DNA of 64,000 bases from Yamagishiella unicocca (taxonomy: Eukaryota; Chlorophyta; Chlorophyceae; Chlamydomonadales; Volvocaceae). Positions 11,366 to 23,317 of the stretch are shown here, in pieces. Numbering within the stretch: position 1 is the stretch's first letter; every line of letters begins with the position of its first letter. The translations under genes and the position numbers were made by a program. The DNA is taken from the NCBI GenBank assembly GCA_003116995.1, contig BDSL01000080.1:1-64000 (forward strand). Direction: 5' to 3'. The notes beneath the pieces are model-generated. The model was not told the DNA's origin and made no database searches. It was given only the letters and a program-made list of their open reading frames with translations.

Positions 11366-14300
11366 ATGGCTTCTTCAGTATGGTAAGCGGGGGAGCATTT
11401 TGGTTGCTTGTGTCCAGCGAAGGGTGTGGCCCAGCTCTGACGGCAACCCATTCTGCGATTAAGGACGGCGACCGTGTGGGGTCAAGGCAAAGCGGCAATT
11501 CTAGCCGCAACAAATCGAAAGATCCAGCCAGGAGAAGAGGTGCGTGCATGCGTTTGATGGGCGGCTAGGCTGCTCTACAGTGCGCCGACAGCGCGAATGA
11601 CACTGTCGCTTTCAGGAATGCCATATCTGCAAGGATGATGTACCTGCATCTGTGACGCTGAAGCCGTGTAGTCATATGATTTGCTTCGGCTGTGTGGAGA
11701 ACTTGCGCGCCAAGAACATCTTCAGGTGGGCGCAAGGCGCGGTTCCCGCTATTGCCTGGCGGCCTCCCTTAGATCGGTTCAGCTTTAGTGGGTTGATCTA
11801 CTTTAGACATACAGTCCGTCGCGCCTCCGTGCTGGCGGCTTGCCGCGCCCGTGCGTCCCGTTGCTGTGGGTTTTCTCGACACCCCGCCCATGGAATACGG
11901 GTGCAAATGTAGCTTCGGATCGCGGGTAGCTTCTCCGGGATTCCGTGGACGGGGTTAGGACAAGAAGGGCGCTGTACACTGACAACTAGCACCGTGCTAC
12001 CTACGGTCCTTGCTGCTACGCACCGACTGGGGGGCGGATGACCCCTCTCCACGCAGAGCCGACAAGGGCGTCAAGTGCCCCTTCTGCCGTCAGTACGTGA
12101 CACAGTATGAGCCTTGCAACAGGTACGGTAACCCTAGGTACCAGCCGGAAGGGTAGGGGGTACGGCTGCTGGGGCGATTGCAGGTGTTCACCGCCTTACC
12201 CCATGTATAGATAAGCATACCACGGGCTTTTTCATCAGGGGCCCAGGATCTCCAGCCGCACATTTCCTCCGCAGCCCCCCGTTGTCCGACGTGCCGGGGC
12301 CGCCTTCCTACAGAGGGGTTAGCTACCCAGGCGGCTTGAGGTCGATGCCCTTCGGAAGCCCCGGGCAATCCCACCACCCAGGCCCAGCCGCACAACGCAT
12401 CAAACCAACACCTGCACACAATCCTCCACACTCATTCTCGCCCCACCTCCGCCACTTGCCCCCGCCCCCGCTCCACACATCACGACAGCGCGGATCCGGA
12501 GCAGGTCCGTCTGCTCAACGAGGCCAACCGCGCAGCAGCGTTTGCCACGGCGGGCCGCGGACCCAACGGCGCCGTCGGCAGCGGCGCGGCTGGCGGCAGC
12601 GGCGCGGCGGCCGCTGCCCCCGCAGATGAGAGCTGGATGTGCCTGACCTGCCGCTGCCTGAACCTGTCGCACCGGGAGGAGTGCAGCTCGTGTGCGCGGC
12701 CCAATCCGCGACCCAAGCCGGTGACCAACCGCAGCAAGGACGTGTTGAAGTGCAGTGACGACGAGGTCATAGGGTGCGCGGGGGCTCTGAAATTATATGG
12801 GGGGGGGGGCACGGGGGGGGGGACGGAGGCAGAGGGCAGGGGCCGTGGAGAGGTGGGTGGGAGGATTGAGGACGCTGAGCGCTGGGGCATCGAGGTGGAC
12901 GGCTGTGCGGCATGCAGGTATGGCCTCAAGGAGGGGAGAGCTGGTCCTGGCACGGCAACAGAGGCAGCAGCAACCGAGCAACCGGGTCACCTTGCACCGA
13001 TATGGGGTTGCGCAGGGTTGGGGAAGGGAGCGTATGAGCTGGGCTTGCGGTGGGTGTGCTGGAAGGCGCGGGCAACACCGGCAGCCGTCGCGCCCGGCTG
13101 GGAAGGGGGCAGCACATCGCGCGCGGGAGGTCTGGGACCTGCAGCTTGCCGTGTAGCGCGCCCAGCCGCATGGCCCATGCCAACAGAGGGACCCGGACAG
13201 CCCATGCCAACAGAGGGACCCGGACAGCCTCGACGAGCATGTTGGTGCGTCGACGTGTTCGGATGGCGCCGGCGCAGCGCCCGGGAAACCCACGCGGCCG
13301 TGCCGCGGGGGCTGGCCATGACCAGGAACCTCGGCTGGGCAGGGTGGGGTGGTGCCGAGCGATCGTGCCACATTCTGGGGACCCGCCGCCAGCTTGATCT
13401 GTGCTTGGCCGGCCCGCGCTTGGTCGCCTGTGGCCTCCTTCGGTCAGCGCTCCCTTCCCCCCTTCCGCCTCGTCCTCGCCCCGGCGCCTCTCCACGTGCT
13501 GACCCGCGGGTCTCCTGCCGACTGCCGCCCCGCCGCCAGGTTCATCCTGGAGCGCCACCAGCCCAACATCCAGCGCTGCTTCTCAGAGGCGGGGATAGGC
13601 TGCTCGATGGGCAGGATCGTGACAGGTGTGTGGGGGGTGTGACGCGAGAGAGCCTGGTGGGCAAGGGGGGGCGCTGCGGCGGAGGCTGCATGTGGTGGGT
13701 TAGCAGCCGTGGGGAGAAGCCTCTGCATATGGTGGGTTAACAGCCGGGGGATAGGGCTTTGTAGTCCACAGGCCGAACAGACATGCAGACGCTATACGAG
13801 GCGGCTGTGCAGCCAAGTGGCACGTGGTTGGCAAGGCGGTGCCTGTGTCACTCGGAGGGGGCCGGGGCCCTGACCGCATCCCCGGCCCCGCCCGCCCACT
13901 CCCCCTCCCTCTGACCCCTCCTCCGTCCAGACGCGGAGACGCCCCAGCGCATCCTCAACGCCTTCAAGCAGCGGGGCGAGGAGCGCATGCTGCGGGTCAT
14001 TAAGCTCCTGGGAGGTAGGGGGGGCAGCGACCGTCCTCAGGACCGGGACGGGGGGACCTTCATCGTGGCGTAGGGGTGTGGAAGCGTAGTTGGAGGGAGC
14101 AGAGCAGCTGGCGGGGCTGCCGCAGCTGCCGCAGGCGGCTGGATAGCAAGACGGCCGTCTGCCTGATCTGGGTTACGTCGTTGACGTCATGGTATGTCGG
14201 GGTGCTGCAACTGGACTGGGGGGCAGCGCTGGAGGCGGTTTTGAAAGGGGGTCTGGCAGGTTTGCGCGGTGCGGATCGCGGGTGCGGATGCGCACATGGG

Positions 14301-17300
14301 GCCGCTGTCGCAGCGGCGCTGGGAAGGAACCTCAGGAGGGGCTCGTCCGTTAGCAGCACCCCCATCAGCACCCACGGCGAGAGCGACGAGCCGACTCCCC
14401 GCCTGTCCTTCCCCCTTTCCTTTCCACGCCTTCCGCTCACCCTCCCCTCCGCCCCCCACCCACCCACCTCGCGCGCCCAGACCCCGCGGTCTTCCTGGAG
14501 TGCGCCACCCACTTCCTGGGCAACTACGGCCTGCAGAGCCTGGTGGAGGCCACCCTGAAGATCAGGCAGGCCATCGAGCTGGCGGATGCGCAGGGGCAGG
14601 TGCGAGGGGAGGGGTGGCGGGAAGACCCGGTGACATGACAAAGGAAATGGGAGTTGCGGGGACAGGTGTGAGGGTAGGGGGTGCGGGGGTCGCTGAGTGC
14701 AGCGAGGGGACTGACGGCGGCATCGCTGCTTCCGGGGAAGAAGGCAGGGGCGGGCAGGCATGGATTGAGGGGCTTCTGGGGGGCAGGCAGAGTTTGAGGG
14801 GTGTATGGGCGGCAGGCCCCACGTGGAGGTGCTGAAGGGGACGTGTTGGGGGACGGGAGGACGGGACGAGCGGCTGTGCGGGAGGAGGTCGTCCACTGGC
14901 GTCGTACCCCCCCCCCCCCGGTGGCGAACAGTTCCTCTGGGCAACGAACTAACAGCCGACCTAACTGATGCCGTACTCGCCATCTGCCGTGCTGGCCCCC
15001 CCCGCCCTGGTCCCCCGCCCCCCCTCCGCCAGTCCGTCCTGGCGTCCTTCCGCTCCGCCAATGACGGCCGAGACCCCCACGCCGTGCTGCTGTACGCCGC
15101 CCTGCCCAACGCGGTGGAGCTGGCCACCCACGAGCGGGCCAACTACCTGATTCAGAAGCTGGCGGACCACGCGGGGCCGCAGGAGCTGGTGGACCTGTGT
15201 GGGGCGGTGTTCCCGCAGGTGGGGGGGCGCATAGAAACCGGTTACGCGACATGGATAGGGGAGCTAGCGCAGGTTTGGGGGGGGGAGGCAGGAGGGATGG
15301 AGGGGGGAAGGGTGAGGGCAGGAGGGGGAGGGGGGAAGGGTGAATGGACCCGTGGGGCAAGGATGTGCCCGGCAAAGAGGAGGAGGTCGTAATGTCTTGG
15401 ATGTTGACTGGATGATGCTGACCTTGGCAGTCGAGAGGTGTCACGAGATGAAGCTCCTCGCGCCGCCCCGCTCCCTTCCGCAGGGTCCTGAGCTGGCCAA
15501 GGACAACAAGGGTGTGTACGTGATGAACAAGCTGCTGACCACACTGATGGTGGGTCCTGGGGCCTGGGGGGCGTGAGAGGAAACCCCGTGGGGGGGAGGA
15601 TGTCCGGGCGGCCGCGACTCAGCGAGTGACACGCACCCACGAGCACCCACATCCTTTTTACCGCCGTGCTCCAGCAAGCATTCATACCGATAATACAAAC
15701 CGTATTCCATATGGGTACATGAGCATGTCCGTTTTTAACCACCCACCGAGCTGGCTAGCTTTCTTGGTCGTGGTGGAAACGGGACGTGTCCTCCTTCTTC
15801 CCCTATGGGCACCCTCCCTGACCTCTCCTCCCCTCCCCTGCCCTCCCGCCCCCTTATGTCGTCCCTCCCCCACAACCCGAAGACTGTCTGCTCGGAGGGC
15901 ATCCACCGCTTCGACGCCTGCGAGCTGGCTGATACGCTGTGCTGCCACTTCATGGAGGCCCCCGACAAGCTCAAATTCTGCCTACACAACTCGCTGGCCA
16001 GCAAGGTGAGGGAAGCCCGGGGGTGGGCCGTCCCGTGGGGGGGGGCGGCCCGGCGTGCGAGCTTGAGAGTGCTGCCTGTGGGTCTTATGGGCCCGTCATA
16101 GCGCAGCACAGGGACGTCCCCGTCTCCACCCTTCCTCGTCGTCTTCCCCTAGCGTCGTAGCTCACCCCCTGGACCCCTCCCCTGGACCCCTCCCCCGTAG
16201 GTGCTCGCTGCTGCGGTCACCCTGGGCCTGCCGCAGTACGGCGCGCTGCAGCTGGGGTCACGGGTGTCCTCGCACGCGGCTCGGCTGGCCGCCAGCAAAC
16301 ACGGTGTCAGCTGCGTCATGTCGCTGCTGGAGATGGAGGTGGGCGCGGCGGGGGAGGGAGCGGGGGGTGGCGGGGGAAGCCGTCAGCGTACGTTAAACCC
16401 CGGCGACACCTCCCGTCTCCTTTGCTGACCAGGTGGCATCGTCCTTTCCCATTTTCTCAATTGCACTTGCTAGTCGTTCGGTTTGGTACATCGTTTTGAC
16501 CTCTACAGCCCTGCAATTTGCTTGCACCTTGCATCATTTAAAAACGCCGGCCTCCTCCGGCCCCCCTTGCTCCCTGCCCCTTCCTCTCCCCCGACGCAGT
16601 CCACTGACACCGTGTGCAACGAGCTCGTCCGCGACCTGCTGTGTACGGTGGCCATGAAGCTCCAGGGCGGCCTGGTGGGCCTCCTGCTGCGCCGTACGTG
16701 TGACGAGCGCGGGCCCCTCATGGTGCGCACGCTGTTGCGGCGGCTGGCTTCGGAGCAAGAGATCGGCTGGCTGGATGCCATCTGCCAGGAGCTGGTCAAC
16801 TACGGTGCGTGGCAGGAGGGGGGCAGCGGCCTAGAGGGGGGTGAGAGGGGACCCACAGGAGGGGGGCAGCGGCCTCGCGGGGGGTGAGAGGGAACCCACA
16901 GGAGGGGGGACACACAAGGGAAGGAGCGGGGAGGCGCCAGGGGCGGGGTGGTTTTGTTCTGGCTTCGGAAACGGTACCCCAGGTTGAAGGAGCTTCGTAG
17001 ACTGGTTATCGAGGGTTGTGGCGCGGAGGAGAGGGAGGGGTGAAGGAGAGGGAGGGGTGAAGGAGAGGGAGGGGTGAAGGAGAGGGAGGGGTGAAGGAGA
17101 GGGAGGGGTGAAGGAGAGGGAGGGGTGAAGGAGAGGGAGGGGTGAAGGAGAGGGAGGGGTGAAGGGCACGGCCAGGGACGTACCGGTAGCTTGCCTGAGC
17201 GGGGGCACACAACAGTCCCGGGCTCAAGGACCCCCCATTCCCCCTCGCCACACCGCGAGTCGACCCACGGGTGCCCTCGCAAACCCTCGCCAACCCTCGG

Positions 17301-19417
17301 TTCCCCTCGGCTCGGCCCGTCCGCCCTCCTCCCAGGCGACGTCATCAGCGACAACGAGGAGGCCCTGCAGGTGCTGAAGGAGTCGTTTTGCTTCAACGTG
17401 CTGGACGACGACACCGTGCTGGAGCACCTGCTGCAGCTGCGGCAGGTGAGCGGGCGGGGAGGGAAGCGCGGCGCAAGCATGAACCGTGTATAGGAGGAGT
17501 CGTGTGGGTGGAGGGGGGGTGGGGGGCTCGCGCGGAGGGTAGACAGGCAGAAGGTGGGAGAGGGGGCGCGCACGGCTGAGTCATGCTGGAACGGCAGGGC
17601 CTACCTGCGGCGACTTGGAATACTACCGGTGCGATCTTTGGCGCCATCCCACTGACTGCAATGACACCAAACCTCCACCATGCACGTGGCCGCGTCGCGT
17701 GCTTATCCTTCTCCTCCTAATCCAACCCGCGTGTTGCCACGCGCCCATCCCGCAGGTGGTGACGTCGGAGGACGTGATGCGGTCGATTGAGGAGGACGTT
17801 TGCGGTCGCCGAGACTCGAACCCCGCACCTCCGCCGCCGCGCTACTTCATGCCGTCCGTCATCCAGCCCGACCTCAAGTACATGATGATGAGGGGCTACT
17901 CGCTACCCGAGGCGCCAGCGCCGCCGCCAAGAGTGGCCGGAGCTGCCGCCAGCTACGGCGACGTGCCCGCAGCTACCGGCTTCATGGCTGGGCGGGTAGG
18001 GGGGAGAGGTGCGGGACGAGGCGGGCGGGGCGGCTTCGCTGGCGGCCGGGGCCCTCGGCCGCATGGGGCAGTCGCCAACCCAGCTTTCGATGAGTCGTTC
18101 TTTGCCGAGGGCTTGTACGACCCGACGGCGCCAGTGCAGGCTGGCACCGGCACTGGTGGTGCGGACGCCTGGGCCACGACCAGCGACCCATGGGCAGTCG
18201 CGTCGGTTGGCGAGGATTGGCTGGACACCAACGGCGCCGGTGCGCACGCTTATGCGGCGCAGCAGCCGGCGGAAGGGGCGCAGCAGCAGCCGCAGGCGGT
18301 GCAAGCTCCTTCCGTTGCGTCGTTTGGAGCCCCCACGGCGGGCCAGAAGGCGGGCCAGATACTGCTGCAGTCGTTGCAGCGGCAACCGAGCATGAACTCC
18401 CAGCCCGCAGGATCCGCCGTCAACGGCCACTTCCCGGGCGCCCAACCTGCTGCCGGGCCGCAGACCCGGCCGCTCGTGCCGCCCAACCCCGCCCTCCAGC
18501 CAGCTGCAGCTCCACGCCCAGTCGCGCACCCCCTGCTGCCCCCCGCCCTGGCCGCCAACCCCACCCTCGCCGCGGCGCGCGCAGTGGCGCAGGCGGCCAT
18601 GCACGCGCAACAAACTCAATCCGCACAACCGCAACAACAACCACCGCAACAACCGCCGCCGCCGCAGCAGTACCAGCAGCAGCAGCCGCAGTACGCGCAG
18701 CAGCAGCCGCAAGGGCCGGCGCAGAACGCCCCAGCCAGCAGCTCGCTCTCGCAGCCACCACAGCAAGTAAGGCCCCCAGAGCAGCACCCGCACCAGCACC
18801 AGCTCCCATACCCCCAGATCGCGGGCGCGGCGCCCGTCGTGTACATGTCCCAGGGCGGTACCAGCGGCGGGTACGGCCAGGGTGGCGGCATGGCAGTGTC
18901 GTACGCGCCCACGGGGCCGCCACGACCGCAGGCGGCGATGCCGTTCCCGCTGGCGCTGTTCAATCCCGCGCTGGCGGTGCTGAACAACACGGCCGGCATC
19001 GCCGCGTTTGCGCCTCGAGGACCCCACGCTATGATGCAGCGGCCCGTGGCAGTGCCCGTGTCGCAAACACCGGTAGCGGTGCCCATGCCGGGGCCCCCTC
19101 AGCCCTCAGCCTCGCTAACCGCGGCCGCGTCGGCCTCGCAGCCTAGCGGGCACAGCACAGCTAATGTCGCCGCCGCCGCTGCCGCGGCGGCGGCTGCCGC
19201 CGCACGGCGGCCCGCGACGGTCGTACCGGTGGCGGTCCCACGGCCGATGCCGCCCCCGGTGGCGGCACAACCGCCGCCGCCTGCGCCGCCTGCTGCTGCC
19301 GCTGGCGGCGCCTGGCAGTGCCAGATCTGCACGTATGACCACAAGGGTCCGGAGTCGCAGTTCCTGGCTTGCGCGGTGTGCGGCTGCGAGCGCGGCGTGC
19401 AGCAGCTGCCGTCGTAG
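11366..19417 (+). CDS. RING finger / RanBP2 zinc finger / Pumilio-like repeat / RGG protein
   Basis: Predicted RNA-binding ubiquitin-ligase-like protein of 1110 aa. Fifteen exons: 11366-11382, 11464-11539, 11616-11725, 12057-12122, 12489-12773, 13540-13625, 13931-14014, 14481-14599, 15033-15218, 15484-15549, 15883-16005, 16201-16338, 16600-16804, 17336-17445, 17756-19417. All phases close. A C3HC4 RING (CHIC...CSHMICFGC...CPFC) covers about residues 33-80. A RanBP2-type finger (WMCLTC...CSSC) lies near 139-160. Residues about 185-590 form helical repeats with Pumilio-like second helices: NYGLQSLVE near 254, NYLIQKLAD near 316, YVMNKLL near 354. An RGG tract lies near 635-660, followed by a long Ala/Gln/Pro-rich region. 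A second RanBP2/NZF-like finger (WQCQIC...CAVC) ends the protein. The first exon is only 17 bases; it is supported by a clean phase match and good splice sites, but is the weakest part. The PUF assignment is inference; armadillo-like repeats are an alternative. Confidence 0.85.
17026..17165. repeat. 17-bp intronic minisatellite
   Basis: About eight head-to-tail copies of a purine-rich 17-bp unit (GAAGGAGAGGGAGGGGT) inside intron 13 of the RING/PUF-like gene. The strand asymmetry is strong (G/A on plus). Confidence 0.9.
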
Positions 19418-20303
19418 GGCTCGGGAGGGGAGGAGGCCGGCGGGGTCTCGCGGAGAGACAGGGGTCCAGATGGAACCCGTGGGGCGGCGCGAAGGTGAGG
19501 CGGGGCCGGTCGCCGGGGAAAACTAGGGGGCGGGGCGTCAGCAGCCCACACGCTTTCGCAGAGCCGCGCAGAGGCTGTGGAAGCTGGTCCGAAGCTGCGG
19601 AGAGGCTGGTGGCTGGAGAGGCTGGCAGACCTGGGAGGCTGGTGGCTTTGCTGCACAGGCGCGGCGTGGACGGCGTGCGGTAGCGGCGATTCGACGATTG
19701 CAGCGTCCGGTTGGTGGGGCCGTTGGTTCGGGTTGGGCGGAGGCAAGATACGGGTTGCCGGCGAGGGGGGGGGCGGGTGGGTGGACGCGGCCGCGGCGCT
19801 CGCCCGGGGTGCCTCCTGGCGTGTCGCCGAAAGGGCGACGTGGGCGCAAAGGGGCTGCGGCAGGGATCCGTGATGGTGTTGTGGTATGTGGTTGACGGTA
19901 GGTGATGAGGTTGACGGTGACAGACGCGGGACCGCTACGGCGACAAGCGCAATGGCTTGCTGCGTGGACGGAAAGATGGGTGGGTGGGCGGCTGGGTGGG
20001 GTCAAAGATGGGTGGGTGGGTGGGCGGCTGGGTGGGGAAGTATTCCAGCATTGGATGGACCGGTCTTTTCGAAGGCGTCGCTGCCCAGATTCACCCCACT
20101 TGGCACCCTGCTACTCGGCGAAGTGTGGGGGTATCGGCCTGACTCCGACAGGGTTACTCGGTGGGGTGTGCGGGAGCGCAACACTAGGTACTTGTGAGGC
20201 GGGCAGCTGAGTGCGCTGGGCGCTGCTTGTGGGGCAGCAACTGCAGGTGTGTAGATTCTTTTACGAGTGCTCCAGGGAGGCAGGGAGGTGGGGGAAGGGA
20301 CGC

Positions 20304-20323
20304 ATTTAGGGTTTTAGGGTTTT
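20304..20323 (+). repeat. Interstitial telomere-like motif (TTTTAGGG)
   Basis: Roughly two and a half copies of the octamer TTTTAGGG, the telomere repeat of Chlamydomonas-type algae, sit in the probable 3' untranslated region of the RING gene. Confidence 0.6.
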
Positions 20324-20679
20324 GCGCGTGGTGCTGGCGGCGCACGGTACGGGTTGCAGCTTGCAGGGGACGAGGCTGTGATCAAGCTGCGCTTCATCCA
20401 GCGTTGCGCTGAAGCCAGAGTGGCGCCCGCAGCGGCAGATGGCGTCTCAATCCGCAAGTTCTCTCCGCATGTACTCGTGTGGCGTGGAGTCACAGCAGGT
20501 GGTGGGCGGGGCGTGGTCGGTGGCGGTCCACCGACGCCGCCTGAAATGGCTGTCGTGCCAAAGAGCCGCAGCTAGGGGGTCGTCGGCGGAACGGTGGCCA
20601 TGCTCACTAAGTTCGGGTGTCCATGGGGACGTCCTTATTTATGCAGCGTTCTAAATGACACGCGCTGTGCTGCGGGGCT

Positions 20680-20684
20680 TGTAA
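20680..20684 (+). terminator. Polyadenylation signal TGTAA (RING/PUF-like gene)
   Basis: First TGTAA after the stop codon, about 1.26 kb downstream. A second lies at 21000-21004. Either would imply an unusually long trailer. Confidence 0.4.
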
Positions 20685-21946
20685 CTGAGAGTCGTTGCAG
20701 CGGAACGCGGCGGTCAGCTGCCCCATGTGCGTTATTGTCGCAGCGTGAAGCGCACGCGCTGAGGTTGCGGTTGCGGGTTGGGGGCGCGCGGAGGAAAGCC
20801 ATGGGGGATCAAGAGGCGGTGTACGGGAGGTTGGAAGGGAAGGAAAGGGCTCAGCCTGGTTCCGGGTGCGCCATCCCCATGAAGCGGTGACGCCCTGACA
20901 TGAGTGGAAACCCTGCACGTCACACGCAAGCATTGCAAGTTCCAGATGCCCGCATAAGAAACTCGGTTTTGCACCAGCGTCTGCAAGCTGTCAACGCACT
21001 GTAATGCACGTGGATCTCAGGTGGCACGTTCAGGCCGCCGGTGCCTGTGCGGAGTCGACAGACTGGGACGGCCGCGCTGAGTGCTGGAGGGCGCTGGAAG
21101 ACATCGTTGTGGGCAGAGCTGTACAGGCGCGCGATCTCCTTAGCTACGGGACCAAACAGAGCCCGATAGACACGCCTTCATAACTTTGCAAACCGATATT
21201 GGAGGGACATGGGATACGCACGGCTCCATCTTGGGAGGTAACACGGGTGGTCTTGCATCCCTAAATTCCGTTTGACGGACAAGACAAGACAGTCTAGAAA
21301 TGGAAGCCCGCGCTGCTGGTTGGTAGGGCAGCGAACTCCACGCTCGGACAGATTCTTTCCGTACGCTCTACACCGCAGAGTATGGTAAGCTTCTTCAATC
21401 TACCACGTCCCAACCCGCCATGCATTACCAGTACGGCGTTCACGCGGCATGCCAAAAACACGCAGCTTGCTCATGGACTGTCGCTAACAAGGGCTGCCGT
21501 ACGGCACGGCTCAGTCGGCCGGGCGCCCTTCCTGGTAAAATGTGCCTAAAAAAGACGCCCGCGGGAAAAGAAGAAATGCAAATAAATTCATTTGAAGGCC
21601 TGGACTAGGAATGAGCCCCCCAATCCCGCCTCGACGGCCCCGTTAGCCGCAACGATACTCATCATAGAGCTAATACCCGGGTGCCGCCCAGGACTCCGCC
21701 TTTCATGTCGTATCGCCCTCAGAGTAGCAGTACTTCATCCAGGGGTGCTTCATTCTTAAGATGCGTCAAATGAATATGTTCACGGTTGCGACGAGGGCCG
21801 GTGTAGGAAACCGCCGCAAGGTGTGCCAGCAGCGTCCAGCTGTCTCACGCCCTTCCGTGTCTAAAACGCGCTCTACTCTGCTGCACGACTTGCAGGGCTA
21901 ACAACAAAGCAGGTTCTTACTTCTAAACAGGCTATCACATAATCAC

Positions 21947-21951
21947 TTACA
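21947..21951 (-). terminator. Possible polyadenylation signal TGTAA on minus strand
   Basis: TTACA on the plus strand, about 245 bases downstream of the stop of the doubtful minus-strand gene at 22195-23317. It supports that model weakly. Confidence 0.3.
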
Positions 21952-22194
21952 GCCTGGCAACAGCCTAATCCGACTCGAATGTTCCCTGTAATGCTACGAC
22001 GGAGCCGCCCCCCCGCCCAGCTCTTTTCAGTATTTAGGTCACAACGAACGCGATACGACGTCGACATGCCAAGACCGGTGGGCGTGTGGCCTTGGTCCTT
22101 AAGGAGCCCCAACACGCACGCTTACTCGCCTTGTTGCGGCGGCGGTGTGTGCACTTCAGGGGACCAGACCTTCAAAACGCTCCGAGACCACAGC

Positions 22195-23317
22195 TCAAAA
22201 ATGCATGCGCGCTTTCTGGAAACCAGGGCGCGCTGCTGTCATGCGGCACTTCGCTAGCCACGACGCTGTGGGGCGCCTGTAGCTCGATGAGCGCGTCGCC
22301 CTGCTGGTGCCTCTGGCGTCCTGCCGCCCCCGCTGCAGCTGGCGCCCACAGCTGGCGGACAACGGCAACGGGGCCTTACGGCGTGTGTTCGCAATTATGG
22401 TTGAGGCGGGAAGGGCGCTGTCCTCGAACAGAATATTGTCGTAGATGGTGATGCCAGGCGGGGCCGGCAGCGGTTGGGGGCGGCGGGAGGTCAAGGGCCT
22501 TCTTGAGGCGCCAAAGAGGCGGGGCACGGGCAGGGGGGATGTCTGGGTGGTGGCGCTCACGACAGGCTTGTGCCGGCACTGCAGCTGCTGGCGCCCACTG
22601 CTGCGGGACGATCTGGGTGCTGCCTTGGTTATGCGGATGCTGGGGGGTGCAGCGCATTTGGAAATGGGCTCAAAGGCTCCATTGTAGAATATCACGCAGC
22701 CTTTCATCATACGAGGGCTGCTGCTGGGGCTGTAGATGCTGGGGCTGTCAAGGGAGACCATCACGTCCTGAATGATGATGGTCCGGCTGGAGGTCATGGG
22801 CCTTATTGGAGCGGCGTGACAGCTTGATACCAGCAGGCTGGGGGAGCAGGTGGTGCTGTCGGCATGCGGCGGGCACACTCGAGGCGGGGAGGCGGAGGCG
22901 GCGACATCCACGTTGGGTGCTGCCTGAAACCAGGCGGGGATGGGCGAAGCAAATTGATCAGAGATGTTTTGGCGGGGGCCGAGAACGCCAGGTACAAAAC
23001 ATACGTGAGATCCCCTACCAGCTAGCGTGTGGAAGTGAGGGATGTGGACAACGAAGCTGAAAGGTTAGAGTGTACTTACCTGTGGCCGTGCAGCCTTCTA
23101 GAACGAGGCGTATGGCAGGCGCACATAAATGCACGGAGTAGGCGGCGGGTAGGCAGGCGCGGCGAGGCAAATGAAAACAGGCAAATTGAGCCTCGAGGAC
23201 CAGAGTGGCAGACGTTGGTCGCCCGACAGGTATTTTGCATGACTATGGCGCAGTGCTACGCCGCTCATACCTGTCGCGGCTGCCCGAGCTCCGGGCCATT
23301 TTGATCCTTGCCGGCAT
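22195..23317 (-). CDS. Hypothetical protein, doubtful four-exon model
   Basis: A phase-consistent chain can be built: 23317-23271, 23097-23080, 23056-23005 and 22923-22195, giving 281 aa. Splice sites fit the consensus well (gtatga, gtaagt, gtatgt donors; ctag and ttcag acceptors). The last exon is open for 243 codons. It is rich in Ser/Pro/Arg, with hydrophobic stretches such as RTIIIQDVMVSL and ITIYDNILFED. I recognise no family. The plus strand is also open in parts (22570-22827 and 23191-23359) and reads plausibly there, so strand is not certain. A TGTAA on the correct strand lies at 21947-21951. Confidence 0.3.

Larger units (their letters stand above)
19418..21946. other. 3' UTR of RING gene, then featureless intergenic DNA
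   Basis: Long trailer with a GGGTGGGCGGCTG-type repeat near 19975-20040. It has a telomere-like motif at 20304-20323 and two candidate TGTAA signals, at 20680-20684 and 21000-21004. From about 21005 to 21946 I see no gene or clear repeat. Confidence 0.5.

Noticed and set aside
17026..17165. Regular repeats resembling a CRISPR array
   Set aside because: Units are directly adjacent with no unique spacers, the host is clearly eukaryotic, and no cas genes are present.
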